From NCBI GenBank assembly GCA_030248295.1, contig JASANH010000209.1, positions 434,001 through 498,000 of the forward strand: 64,000 nucleotides of DNA. Direction: 5' to 3'. The position numbers were made by a program, and so were the translations under genes. This document shows, piece after piece, positions 9,840 to 20,172 of the stretch. Position 1 is the first letter of the stretch, and each line of letters begins with the position of its first letter. This DNA is from Mesodorylaimus sp. YZB2_4 (Eukaryota; Nematoda; Enoplea; Dorylaimida; Dorylaimidae). The notes under the pieces are model-generated. The model saw only the letters and a list, made by a program, of their open reading frames with translations. It had not been told where the DNA came from and searched no databases.

Positions 9840-12590
9840 AAATGCGCATTTATCGACGATGATATTACGGCCTTGATTTGCCTACCGTTATCGTGCCTAT
9901 CAAGGATTATGCATAATTACACTGTCCTGGCCTCACGCTTTCTGGATTTTTTACAGTATATGCTATGATTTTAAACTTTTCATTTGCTTCGAAAAATTTT
10001 AATTGATCAGCTTGTTATTCTGTGCAAATATCGTATGTTTTGAAATTTTTGTTTGTAGTTTTGAATAATATACAGCAACTGGTGGCTGCTGGCTCGATGT
10101 GTAGTCGGCGCACCCTGGCGGCAGAAAAATCCGAGCAAGGCGAATCTTGCGACTACACCTGCCGCTGAAACATCAACCAGAAGGGTTGACCTCTCCCAGC
10201 CAAAGGACAGTGTGATGTAGTTAGGCCGGGATGTTCCAAGCCCTCAGTCCTAATCACACCACACTCAATGATGCTTACCCAAAGTACGTTGATACGGCGT
10301 GAACCTCTGCACACGTCGGGCACCAGTAATTCGTGCCATTGATTTCACGGTACGCTGACGAAATAAAAATAGAGATGACGTTTACTCGAAGGCGTGACGC
10401 ACGGGAAATAAACACAGTGACAGACATGCTCAGGGCTCCTCCTTATATACCCTTCCTAATACACAGGCCTATAGTAAAACTAGTTGGTGATCGGTACAAA
10501 TATAAGAAAACTAGAATGCAGTTGAAAGTCAATATGCAAAACAGAGTAATGTACGTGCCTATGCCTAATCAGCCGTCATGCAAATTTGTGGAATAAAAAT
10601 CCAGTCAAGGTCCAGAAAGTCTGATGGCAGAATCACTAAGATGAAACGTATCTATTCCTAATGAGCTTGCTTGATTGATCCTGACATGAGAAGAGATTCT
10701 CACTCTGATTGTGCGGCAAATCCGAATAGCCATATCACAACAGTATCGATCTCCCAGCCACCGAGGAGTGGTGCTTACAGATGGAGTGGGAACCGGACCT
10801 GAAAGACAAAGTATGTAAATAGCGCAAGTCTAAAGTGGTCACAATTTCTGAATTTGTGACCCCGCTGTGGTAAATTTTCTTGACTGCCCCTACCGTTTTA
10901 TAAAAACGCCACCATCAAGTTCGAGGTCAACCATAGATCGTAAACCGCTCCGTTTACTTCCTTCTTGCTTTTCAAGCAATGTTCTGACTAGTTTTTATGA
11001 ACGGAGGGGAGGGGGGGGGTGTTGGGTGCCTTATGAGAAACGCGCAACGGAGCAACATTGTGATTGCGTAGTCATTCAGAGGATGCCAGCTCTCCACTTC
11101 AAGGAATGGAGAACTTTCCCAACCACATCGACCACGACCAGGTATTGTAATCTTTCCCATCTACTGTGCCTCTGACTCACTCCTTTTCCCACTAATACCT
11201 GTCATCTGTCTGAACCTTTACTGTGAGCGCCAAGTAAAACTGTAAGATCCAACTGTTGCACCTAACATCCCTGCACTCCAAGCAAGATTGGAAATGGGCA
11301 ATTTTTCCGACGATGTGACGATGTTGTACTGCACCATGAGCCCAGACTTTCATCAACAGGCGCCCAGCCGCACAGATGCGCAACGTTAAGCGGGCAACTT
11401 TGATCGTTCATAACTCGACAACAAATCAACAAAAATGCACAAAATTTTGGAGATGACATTTTTGCCATGGCCAATGATCGTGCAAAATTTTGTTGAAAAT
11501 GGCTCAGCCGTTCTCGAGATTCAAAATGCACGTTTTGCTGTTCCAGAGATGACGACGGAAGACGACGACGACGAAATACTGAAGGCAAACCCACTGCAAT
11601 AACCTCTGAAGCTACAGGTGAAAAGTTTGGTTTTTTTTGAAAGCTCTCATATCAGGGGTTATTCTTTTGAGGGTGTGATTTTATGATTCGAGCTAGTAAA
11701 TTTTTATGCTCTAAGAACTACAGTTGGTTGCGTACAAAATACGCATACGCAAAGTTTGCGTATTACGCATTAAAATTCGGATTCGTATGAGCGTACGCAC
11801 ACGCATACGCATTCGACCTGATGTACGCATACGCAAACTGGCTTGTACGCAATGCATACAACGCGTATTTTGATGTTATCGGCTTCAACAAAATTATAAA
11901 ATTATTGCGCGATTACCGACTTCGCTGTAGTAGAAGGAGGCTACGTGCAGTATAATTCACTTTTGTACCATAGTTTTTATTTACTGCACGTCTTTGTAAT
12001 CGGGAATACGAGTCAAATTACTAGTTAGAGGAAGTAGTCAAGCTACGCTAAAAAGCTTACTATAGCTCACTCACAGTAAGTTTGGAAGTTTGCAGAAAAA
12101 TGCACTACCCTACAGCTGATTTATTTGGTCTTATTTTTTCTCGATTTGGATTTATTATGCACAGATACATTGCGTAGGGGCGGAAGAATATGTATTCGTT
12201 TCCGCAAAGTGACTGTCTACTTGACATGACTGCTCAAAATTCCCTCATATAGTTATAGAACCTTTTCCCAAATAATCGGCCAGCAAGAGAGCTATTTCAA
12301 TACAGCGAGTGAGTGACCGCCGCTGTAGCTTCTCAAAGCTAGACTAGAAGGTAGTCGAAGAAGCTCAAAGTCAGTGGCTTGCTGATTGTAGGTTCTGCGG
12401 CCACCAAGCCAAATTCTGTGCCAGGTTCTTGGATTTAGAAACAGGATATACGGCAACTTGTGCCCTGAACATTATCCTGGTTCTTGTGCCGATTGTGGCC
12501 CATTTCGGCCAGTGTCCCCTTTCAGCCAGAAAAATTCCCAGCTTGGCCAGGGTATTATTGAAGCCAGAGACATCTTTTGGCCAGTCCCAT
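9840..12590. other. intergenic with repeats, no gene seen
   Basis: Contains a diverged minus-strand MITE core at about 10100-10215 and a cluster of TACGCA/TGCGTA hexamers at 11737-11862. A segment at 11395-11580 has the style of several other AT-rich repeats in the window (CATAACTCGACAAC, AAAATTTTG). The open frames at 10333-10596 and 10867-11594 have no recognisable motif. Confidence 0.45.
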
Positions 12591-13683
12591 GTAAACAACG
12601 GATCAGGTCGGGTTCAACCTGACCCGACCGAAAAGTCCCTGACCCGAAGTTTCGGGTCGGGTTAACCCGAATTCGTTATAAGTAGTTGAAGTTCCTCGCG
12701 ATAAAAACCATTCACAAATGCTCAGAACGTGGTGGCGTTGGTGTAAAGGTGACTGTGAGAAAATATGAGATGGAGACATCTCACGCACGCGAATCTTTCT
12801 TTATTCCCTAGTTATCCTTAGTAAATGCAATAACGCTCCTCCATATTTCCCACAATAGTGGTCAAATAATTTTTAAAAAACCTCAGATCTAAAAGCGCCT
12901 AGGGTCTGTCCACTGGAGACAAGATTTAACCGAATAATAGGCTTGAAAAATAGAGACAACTCTGTCATAACTGTCGGAGTCTGAGATAGCTTATGCTTGG
13001 TTAAACAAAGAAATACCTAAATATATATGAGCCCCAGGCTAGAGTTGCATCTAGTCTGCACAAAAGATATTGCTCACAAAGTCATATTGTGCTGGACACT
13101 AGCTCCTGTCAGAACCTCCACTACTGATGGAGGGATGCGAGGGCACCTGTGACTTTTGAACACAGTGAACTGCTCTGCAATGCTAACATGGATGGTGGTC
13201 AAGGGGGCTATTATTGGTACATATTTGGTTTTTGGGACTATACTGCTCTGCCAGCCTCGTATACCCAGGAAGTTATGTCATAGTCAGGAATCAAATGTGA
13301 TTGTAGATACCCCTACGACCTGCTAAAAGTTATCAATTCCTTCTTATGTTAGAGTGTGGCTAGTCCCACTCATTTATCAGAGTTGAAAAGAATGTTTATG
13401 AGAACTCTCACATATGACTCTTCCCTTTGCAGAAATTACTCAGAAAAATTGGTCATTATCACAGCTTACAATGTGTGTGACATTCTCGGAAGTTACGCAG
13501 AACGAGAACGTGGAATGAAAGACTTTGTGCATGCATTCATGAAGCATATACTGCAAATCCTGGAGTCGAACAACTATGAAAAGGTTTCTGTAGATGCTAA
13601 TAGAAGTAACTTGCAAAATTTCTGTATTTTTGACCCGTTTGACCCGATCTTTCAAAAAAGTGACCCGACCCGATCCGGGGTCT
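12591..13683. mobile_element. hAT-like non-autonomous element with 8-bp target duplication
   Basis: The 8-mer AGTCCCAT occurs at 12583-12590 and at 13684-13691. The inner ends are an imperfect inverted repeat: the left reads ...CGGATCAGGTCGGGTT and the reverse complement of the right reads AGACCCCGGATCGGGTCGGG. Eight-bp duplications are typical of hAT elements. The interior has no intact transposase. The open frame at 13356-13685 is within the element and overlaps its terminus. Parts of the interior recur at 54795-55135, 58805-59025 and 61967-62831. Confidence 0.72.
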
Positions 13684-13919
13684 AGTCCCATTCCAACCAG
13701 GAAACCTATTCAGCCAAAATATTTTTTGAAAAGGTTACCAAGCATTCTTTCAAAAAAAGTTAACTTCAACCCCTTTCAATGCGCTTAGTGAACCAAGGCT
13801 CCAAGTAAGCTTGACTTTCTTGCACCAACACATGGTGAGGAGCATGAATGGCGAGCCACATGTCTGGCTCGGAACCAAACTAATGCTCCATCGATAACAT
13901 ATTCTGATTTTTTTAGAGC
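13684..13919. other. spacer, nothing recognised
   Basis: Right target duplication of the hAT-like element followed by unannotated sequence up to the F-box relic. Confidence 0.4.
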
Positions 13920-14355
13920 TCGCAAATCAGTCTACGAAGAACACGGCAGGATGGCACCATGGCCGTTTTGTAGAATAACCTGCCCACGAACACTCAAACT
14001 CTTCGATTATGATGAGTTTTTCAGACGAATTCATGAGTTTTACCACAGCTTTGACTGCTTCCGAGCACCAAATTTCCTTCCTTTCGTATGCGCGACTCAA
14101 ACGAATCATCGTCGCTGGTCGACTGCTGCGAGCGATTCCCTCCAACTTCGTCAACAATTCCAATGTCTCATAGACCGTGTTCACGTCTTTAATATGATGT
14201 ATGGCCAAGTACTCAATGTCCGGGCAACATTGAATGAAAGCGATGAGTGTCGATTGGGCCATAATCTCGTCTTTCATATCAAAATGAATCATACGGCCAC
14301 ACTTGGCCAGTGCCGTCGTTCAAACACGTTTTTTGGTATCGCCAGAATTTGAATT
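13920..14355 (-). pseudogene. F-box/LRR C-terminal fragment, dead copy
   Basis: The minus strand is a close copy of the last third of the F-box gene at 36160-36600. It shares FKFWRYQK, IHFDMKDEIMAQSTLIAF, CCPDIEYLAIHHIKDVNT and IIIEEFECSW. A 7-bp loss near 14310 shifts the frame relative to the longer copy, in the region encoding LFALAKCG. The N-terminal F-box and most repeats are missing. It lies inverted, about 21 kb from its relative. Confidence 0.85.
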
Positions 14356-14990
14356 GATCGTGTGACAAATGTTCGGGTGTTTCATTGCTTAACATCTTCT
14401 CCTGCCGTCCCTTGAGATCACACTGATCGTGAACCCGAAACTCTAGAAATTGAATACACCACTTGCATCCGATTAAAATTGGATTACAGTGCTTGCGTTC
14501 GGGTCCCATTTTTCAGACTGACATTGCTGAATTCGAATCTCCTCACAACGGGCACCAAGATTCGACGAGGTCTATAGCAACTGGGACGGCAAATGCTCTT
14601 TGATCGTCCGAAACCTCTGGAATTAGTCTAGTTGCACGAGCTCTACCACGGCATTCATTGAAATTCGATCACACACCACAGACTCTGGGCGACGATTCAG
14701 CGCTAGGAGTGTTAGAACGCATCATCGAGTGCTGCATCCGGATCCACGGGTTACGTACGGTCTATCGCATTACTTTTTTACAGACAGCTTGTAGAATGGC
14801 TCGGAAGAAACCGTTTTTTGCAATGTGAATGAGTTTTATGCCAAGATCAGATTCTTGATGTTCTCGACATTTCATCTCTGGCTCACACTTATGACTTTGT
14901 TCTTTTCCTGCATCGGCTGTCTCAGAGCGGTGCTTTTGGTAATGAGTAAAACTAAAACCGTAACTGAAATCTCCAGGGAACATCTGCCAA
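14356..14990. other. unassigned sequence between F-box relic and LINE
   Basis: The F-box homology stops near 14355 and recognisable LINE coding begins near 15030. The 5' edge of the LINE may lie anywhere in between. The open frame at 14279-14509 (minus) is largely outside the homologous part. Confidence 0.35.
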
Positions 14991-16153
14991 GATGGTGCTA
15001 TATAGCGACCAAGTTCCACACGTCTTATTATTGAATTGTCTTCAGACTGATCATCGATTGCCGTCAAAGCTCGTTCGGTGGCTAAATTCCTACTTATCTG
15101 ATCGATCTCAAGGTGCCGCCGTTGATGGATGTTTATCCCAACCCAGGAAGGTGCTTTCTGGTGTGCCGCAGGGAAGTAGCTTCGGACCAGCACTATTCGT
15201 CGCGTACATCGATTCTCTGCTTCATCGATTCAAGGCCCAATTTCCAAATTTTCTACTGCAAGCATACGCCGACGACACTGGACTATTCGTTCCTCTGAGG
15301 ACTTTGAATGGCGCCGAGGTAGTGTTACAGCCAGTCATTGATTTTATCTCGCCATGGGTCAGCCAAGCTGGTTTGAATTTTAATCTTTCGAAATCACGCT
15401 ATTATTTTCCGATTTGTGCACAACAAGATCCATCAGCTGCCAGACTTGTTCTGATGTGGACATAAGTTGGATTTTTACGACAAGGTAACTTACTTGGGCG
15501 TTGTATTTTCTGATGATCTGAAATTTTCTGAAGTGTATGAACATGATTGGTGCTCTCAGGCGTAAACTTGATAGGAGTGCTCATCCATCTGTTTTTAGCT
15601 CAGTGTACATTGCGTGCATTCGATCAATTTTAGAATATGGCTGTGTGGCTTGGGACCCCGTTTTACTGAAGGACATAGCTGAACTCGAGCGCGTTCAGTA
15701 TTATGCACTTCGCTTGTATTTAAACGATTTTACCATTTCTTATGAGACTGGATTGGAAAGGGCAGGCTGGCTATCTTTAGCTGAACGTAGGAAGCGTTTG
15801 AAACTGTGCCAGTTTTATAAGTTTTATCATGGATTTCACGATTTCGGGAATCAGCGTTTTATTCATAAGGATGGTAATGTACGTGTGAGTAACAGGTTGG
15901 GCGATGTCGATCCCCACCTTATCGTGCCCAGGACCAACTTCGAGTCATATAAGCAGAGTTTTATTCATTCTTCAATTACATTATGGAATGATGTGCCTTT
16001 AGACATTGCATGGGGAACTTATTCATGGTTTCGCACTCATATTAGAACTTAGGCATGATTTTGCGTAATATGACGTTTATTTGACTTATGTTTTCAAATT
16101 CGTGTTTCTTGGTCCTCGAGTGCACTGTCCAGTGTTTGATCAATGAATAAAGA

Positions 16154-16185
<32 letters not shown>
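14991..16185 (+). mobile_element. CR1/jockey-like LINE, 3' half with reverse transcriptase
   Basis: The first frame (14992-15465) carries the reverse transcriptase palm: SGVPQGSSFGPALFVAYID and the catalytic YADD at 15265-15276. After two frame changes, at about 15465 and 15537 (KVTYLGVVFSDDL lies in a third frame), the thumb and C-terminal region follows to 16052 (RSILEYGCVAWDP, ERVQYYALR). A short 3' untranslated region has AATAAA at 16146-16151 and ends in (ATG)10 at 16154-16185. The 5' end with endonuclease is absent. The frameshifts make it non-functional unless they are sequencing errors. A tail-only copy is at 640-1331. Confidence 0.88.
16154..16185 (+). repeat. (ATG)n LINE tail
   Basis: About ten ATG triplets directly after the LINE 3' region. 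It creates an apparent poly-His open frame on the minus strand that is not a gene. Confidence 0.9.
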
Positions 16186-16186
<1 letters not shown>

Positions 16187-16328
16187 ATACTCTACGTTGG
16201 CATTTTCGATAAAGTTCCACAAAACACAATAGAGAGCTGAGCAAATGCGCACTACACTCGTTACAACAGCCGAAATCAGGTCATGTGCATGCATTGTACA
16301 GTGTGATATTCAATGAGCACGAAACAAG

Positions 16329-17561
16329 CTATTGTGACATCCTTTTCATAAACATACGCAATTCCCTACGCATCGAGCCGCTTAAAATGACATACAATGG
16401 GAAATTAAAGGCATGGGATATGCATTCAGTCACTGAACACATTATATCCGCATACCCTTCCCACCGACTGATCACTATCCACCAAACAAATTCATCGAAC
16501 GTACTGTCGTAAGACATCGATGTTTCGGCTACGTAGTATTCCAAGACGCAATATACGCAATAACCCAACTGGTTTAAAATAAATAGCACGTCCAAGCCAA
16601 GAGTCAGTACCATCATCGGCCTCAAATCCTGCTCATTGCTCGTAGTTGACTTTGTGCCAGTGCGCGACTGATTAGCAGGAGCTAGTGATATTTCTGGCGC
16701 AACTTTCCCTCCACGCGGTACATTTTGACTCTTCCTCGTCCCGCCATCACCAGTGACCCCTTGACTCGGTTGATTAGCCAGACGTTTTTTATTTTTCTGC
16801 CGTTTCCATACGGCCAATCGAAAAAGAGTGCCGATAACTAACATTAGAGCTAGTAGAATAAATGGTATGACAGAGTCGCTAATCGTGGTCAGCGCGACCA
16901 AAAATTCAGACGAACTCATCTTGGATGCAGTGTAAAAGTAGGAAGACCCTTTTTGTTCTACTGTCTTATCCAGGGAATAATGCATTCGGGTTATGCTAAT
17001 AAGTATGACCAAAAGTATAAATGTAGGTCGGGTTATGCGTTTATGAGTTTCGAATAAATATTTATGCCACGGCAACTTTCCTACGGCCAAGTATCGTTCT
17101 AATGTCAATATGATGGCGCACATATCACTCGCCAAGGAGACCGTATAAACTAATCCACGCAAGCCAATATTGATCCACATACCAATTAGATTAGTCGACC
17201 CGTCAAATTTGTACGATCGATACCAAATACTAAAGACCAATGCCACACAATTGAAGACCAGATCGACGACAGCGATTGCCATCATAGCCAAATAAAAATG
17301 TTGTTTCTGTCGAATAGCTTTTCGCCAAAGCGAGCAAATCAATAGGATTGTGAAAACTATACCGAGAGCGCTAGTGAGACTGGTCGCAGCTTTCAAAAAG
17401 TCGCTTGTTGTTTTTTTGTCTGCTATTAGGGTTTGCAGCTGGTTGAGTTGCGGACGCGAAATGTTTTTGAATGGCCATGTATGATTGAGTTGGGACAGAG
17501 TAGAATCTATTTCTTGATTCGTCATGTATAGCCAGCTTTCAGATTTGAGATTATCAGCCAT
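16329..17561 (-). CDS. rhodopsin-like G-protein-coupled receptor, intronless
   Basis: A 410-residue single-exon protein with seven hydrophobic segments: about 62-82, 90-112, 133-154, 177-196, 220-250, 314-342 and 370-395. The N-terminal tail (1-58) has N-glycosylation sites NHT and NIS. The end of TM3 reads LERYLAV, an E-R-Y version of D-R-Y (155-157). TM7 ends NFPLYVILSGSMRREL, a variant of NPxxY followed by a basic helix 8. The third inner loop (about 252-313) is long and basic, as expected for G-protein coupling. Oddities: no cysteine at the top of TM3 or in the second outer loop, so the usual disulfide is missing, and TM6 lacks CWxP. I place it in the diverse invertebrate peptide-receptor-like rhodopsin group. 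The ligand is unknown. Confidence 0.82.
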   Translation of the reverse strand: MADNLKSESWLYMTNQEIDSTLSQLNHTWPFKNISRPQLNQLQTLIADKKTTSDFLKAATSLTSALGIVFTILLICSLWRKAIRQKQHFYLAMMAIAVVDLVFNCVALVFSIWYRSYKFDGSTNLIGMWINIGLRGLVYTVSLASDMCAIILTLERYLAVGKLPWHKYLFETHKRITRPTFILLVILISITRMHYSLDKTVEQKGSSYFYTASKMSSSEFLVALTTISDSVIPFILLALMLVIGTLFRLAVWKRQKNKKRLANQPSQGVTGDGGTRKSQNVPRGGKVAPEISLAPANQSRTGTKSTTSNEQDLRPMMVLTLGLDVLFILNQLGYCVYCVLEYYVAETSMSYDSTFDEFVWWIVISRWEGYADIMCSVTECISHAFNFPLYVILSGSMRRELRMFMKRMSQ

Positions 17562-19294
17562 GATGATGAATTACCTTGATTTGAAGACAGCTTGATATAT
17601 TGTTGACGAATTGAAACTGGAACTACAGTACAAGTGAAGTATGTTTGGCAAAATGTTGACCGATGTCAAGCTAGAGCTATCGCTTAACTTAAAAAAGTGC
17701 ACTCTGGCGGTAAGTGAATGAATTGTCGATCTTTGCAACAGTATATTCTTGTTCTAACCAAGCACGCCAGTTATGCTAATGAACCGTAATAAATATATAC
17801 TGTACTGCAGTGTATTTTTCTATTTATTACCATAGAACTGGTAGGAAAATATGCTCACTCACTATATCAGCTCGAAGTTCTGTGACACGACAGCTGTGTA
17901 AGTATTAGTAGCCTGGTTGGTAGCCTGTCAAGCAGCTTGAAGGCACTCTAGGGACTTCTTGTGTCAAAAGCAGTAACAGCCCTAAACAGAGGAGTTTCAA
18001 CGATTCAGCAGCATTCAAGATTGCAAAAAAGACTGCCTTGGAGATTTTGAATAAGTTTCAGGCGTAGAAACAGGTCAGGCTACGTTTCTTTATGCTGCGT
18101 GAAGAAACCGCCCTCTTTCCTCGGTGGCCATTATTTTGTGATCAGCTTGGTTACATTTTCTCGGCGACAACATTTATCAGCTAATGTATGTAAATAATTA
18201 AATTTGCCGCAGTTTGAAAGTCCAATACTTAGTGATATGGCAATAGTGTTGTGGAATATCGCTTATTCTAATAATAAATCGGGTGGTATTACGCTGCCTG
18301 CCTGGCTCATCCGGCAATAAGCGAAATCTAGAGCATCGCTCATGATTGCGCTAATTAATGCCAAAATATATTCATTCATTATGATGGTATAGTATATATA
18401 TATTTATACATCTGCGTGTATAGGCAATATATACTGTATACTATAGACATATACTTACAGTACATATATTCACACAGTACTCAGATATCTACTGCTAGTT
18501 ACACATGACACATTGCACGTACATTGCATGCGTCACTTACTGGTTCGCTGAAATAATTCTGACAAGTATATCAAGCACGCAACCGAAATATTCTAGCTGG
18601 AAAATAGAGCTACTACGGATGCAATCGAAATGTAAATGCCTTCGATGAAACAATGCTTTCCCGACGAGGAGTCAAGTCGGGCTTCGTTTTCGCTCTGTAC
18701 CGAATACACTTGTATATCAGACAATCTGCAACATTTTCGCCATGTAGTTCTTGTGAAATAACAAGACACAGCGAAATCAGTGATTAGGCCCATTAAAATT
18801 CTTTCGCGCCTTCCTTGAAGACTGATCTGTGAGTATTGACAAAGCACGCGAAAGCTGGTAATCATGAAAAATACGTTTCAACGTAGTGTATATGAAGAAT
18901 CAATCATGGATGTTTGAAGACATGGGTCAGATATGAGGTAAAAAATGATGGCATTGCATCTATGAATCAAATGAGTTTATGGGACCAGTGACCCATTTGC
19001 CAAAAAATGTAGTGTTGCCTCCCCTCCTCAAATACCTACCCCTACTCTAATTGTAAGACCTGACACACTCGGTTTTTTTGCAAAGATTTCTGATTGTACA
19101 GTAAGATACTAGACATCGGCTTGCGATATTTCTGACTTCTAAATGATCATGCTAAAAGACTTCGGTGCTGCCCTTCCAATATTCATAGCCAGCAAAATCG
19201 GAGCATATATCACAAAACGGGCTTAATCCCAGAAAATTTAAACACAAAAGATCAAACCAAACCAAACCTTCTAATCAAGGCTTTGCGGGGACCA
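17562..19294. other. intergenic, no gene seen
   Basis: AT-rich sequence with a TATATATATTTATA-type stretch near 18394-18410. It should include the 5' region of the GPCR. The 18593-18865 open frame (minus) has no motif. Confidence 0.4.
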
Positions 19295-19466
19295 ACACAC
19301 ACACACAGCACCCTCTGTGTCTCCACTAGGAGAACCTCCGCACGAGGGCACACCGGCTTCCTCTGACGGTGGCGGGCGGGCTTTGAACCCTGTCGGTCTT
19401 CGACAGCCGAGACTGTCTACTCGTTTAGCTTCCGTCTCCCCACTCGGAGCATCTCGACGGTACAGG
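19295..19466 (-). mobile_element. SINE second family, 3' part only
   Basis: The reverse complement of about 19370-19455 matches 19635-19720 (GGAGACGGAAGCYAAACGAG, GTCTCGGCTGTCGAA). It is a 5'-truncated copy lying tail to head against the next SINE. A short (CA)n run precedes it at 19297-19310. Confidence 0.65.
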
Positions 19467-19468
19467 CG

Positions 19469-19735
19469 GCCGCGGTGGTGCAGCATTCGTTTCTCCGTAT
19501 TGCTTGGGAGCAAGTGGCTGGACTCGTCCCGGGTTCGATCCCCGGTGATGGAGGTCGGTTTGCAAACCATAAACCTACGCTGACCTTGCACGCCAGGCCG
19601 TGGGTGACTCACCCAATGCCCCAGAGGTGTTCCGAGAGGAGAGACGGAAGCCAAACGAGGAGACAGTATCGGCTGTCGAACACTGACAGGGCGTAAAGCC
19701 TGTCCGCGTGGCTAACAGGCTTCGGCCCAAAAGAA
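19469..19735 (+). mobile_element. tRNA-derived SINE, second family, best copy
   Basis: Starts GCGGCCGCGGTGGTGCAG and has a B box GGTTCGATCCC within a perfect 5-bp T-arm-like stem, CCGGG TTCGATC CCCGG, near 19528-19545. The body runs through GGAGGTCGGTTTGCAAACC and the 3' segment to about 19735. RNA polymerase III promoter elements look serviceable. It is the longest copy in the window. Confidence 0.8.
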
Positions 19736-19744
19736 TTTTAAAAA

Positions 19745-19915
19745 AATCTCGGATCACCCACGGCCTGGTTTGCGAGGTCAGCGAATGTTTACGGGTCGAA
19801 AACTGGCAGTACAGTATCACTTGGAGGAACTGAACCCAGGTCGAGGCCAGCCAGTCGATTTCGAGCAATATGGGTAGATGGATGCCGAGCCGCTGCACCA
19901 ACGCGGCCGCTACAG
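19745..19915 (-). mobile_element. tRNA-derived SINE, second family, inverted copy
   Basis: The minus strand begins TAGCGGCCGCGTTGGTGCAG at about 19914 and runs to CAGGCCGTGGGTGATCC near 19748. It forms an inverted pair with 19469-19735, so a transcript across both could fold back. Confidence 0.75.
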
Positions 19916-19974
19916 AAAAATGTTACCTTATGTGTCAAACTCATGATGATGGTGGAAACCAGCATATAATGTAG

Positions 19975-20172
19975 CATAGGCATTCAGGCGGCGGGAGATG
20001 TGGGAGAGCGAAATCACTGGGACACTTGATCACGAGAACCCCGACTGGAGGGCAAGCAAGTCTCGTGACTATACATACTGTACCTGTCGCAGGGAGATTA
20101 GCTGAAAATGTTGAAGTCTCCCAGCAAGGGGAGAGTATTGATCTTCCGGCCGCCAGAAATGCTGGTTACCCT
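19975..20172 (-). mobile_element. MITE of the TGTAACC family, diverged
   Basis: On the minus strand GGAGACTTCAACATTTTCAG and TATAGTCACGAGACTTGC follow the family core, ending near TCCCGCCGCCTGAATGCC. Termini have decayed. Confidence 0.65.

Noticed and set aside
14762-15193. 143-codon minus-strand frame
   Set aside because: It lies antisense to the LINE reverse transcriptase region.
16094-16294. Minus-strand frame with a His10 run
   Set aside because: The His run is the (ATG)n tail of the LINE read backwards.
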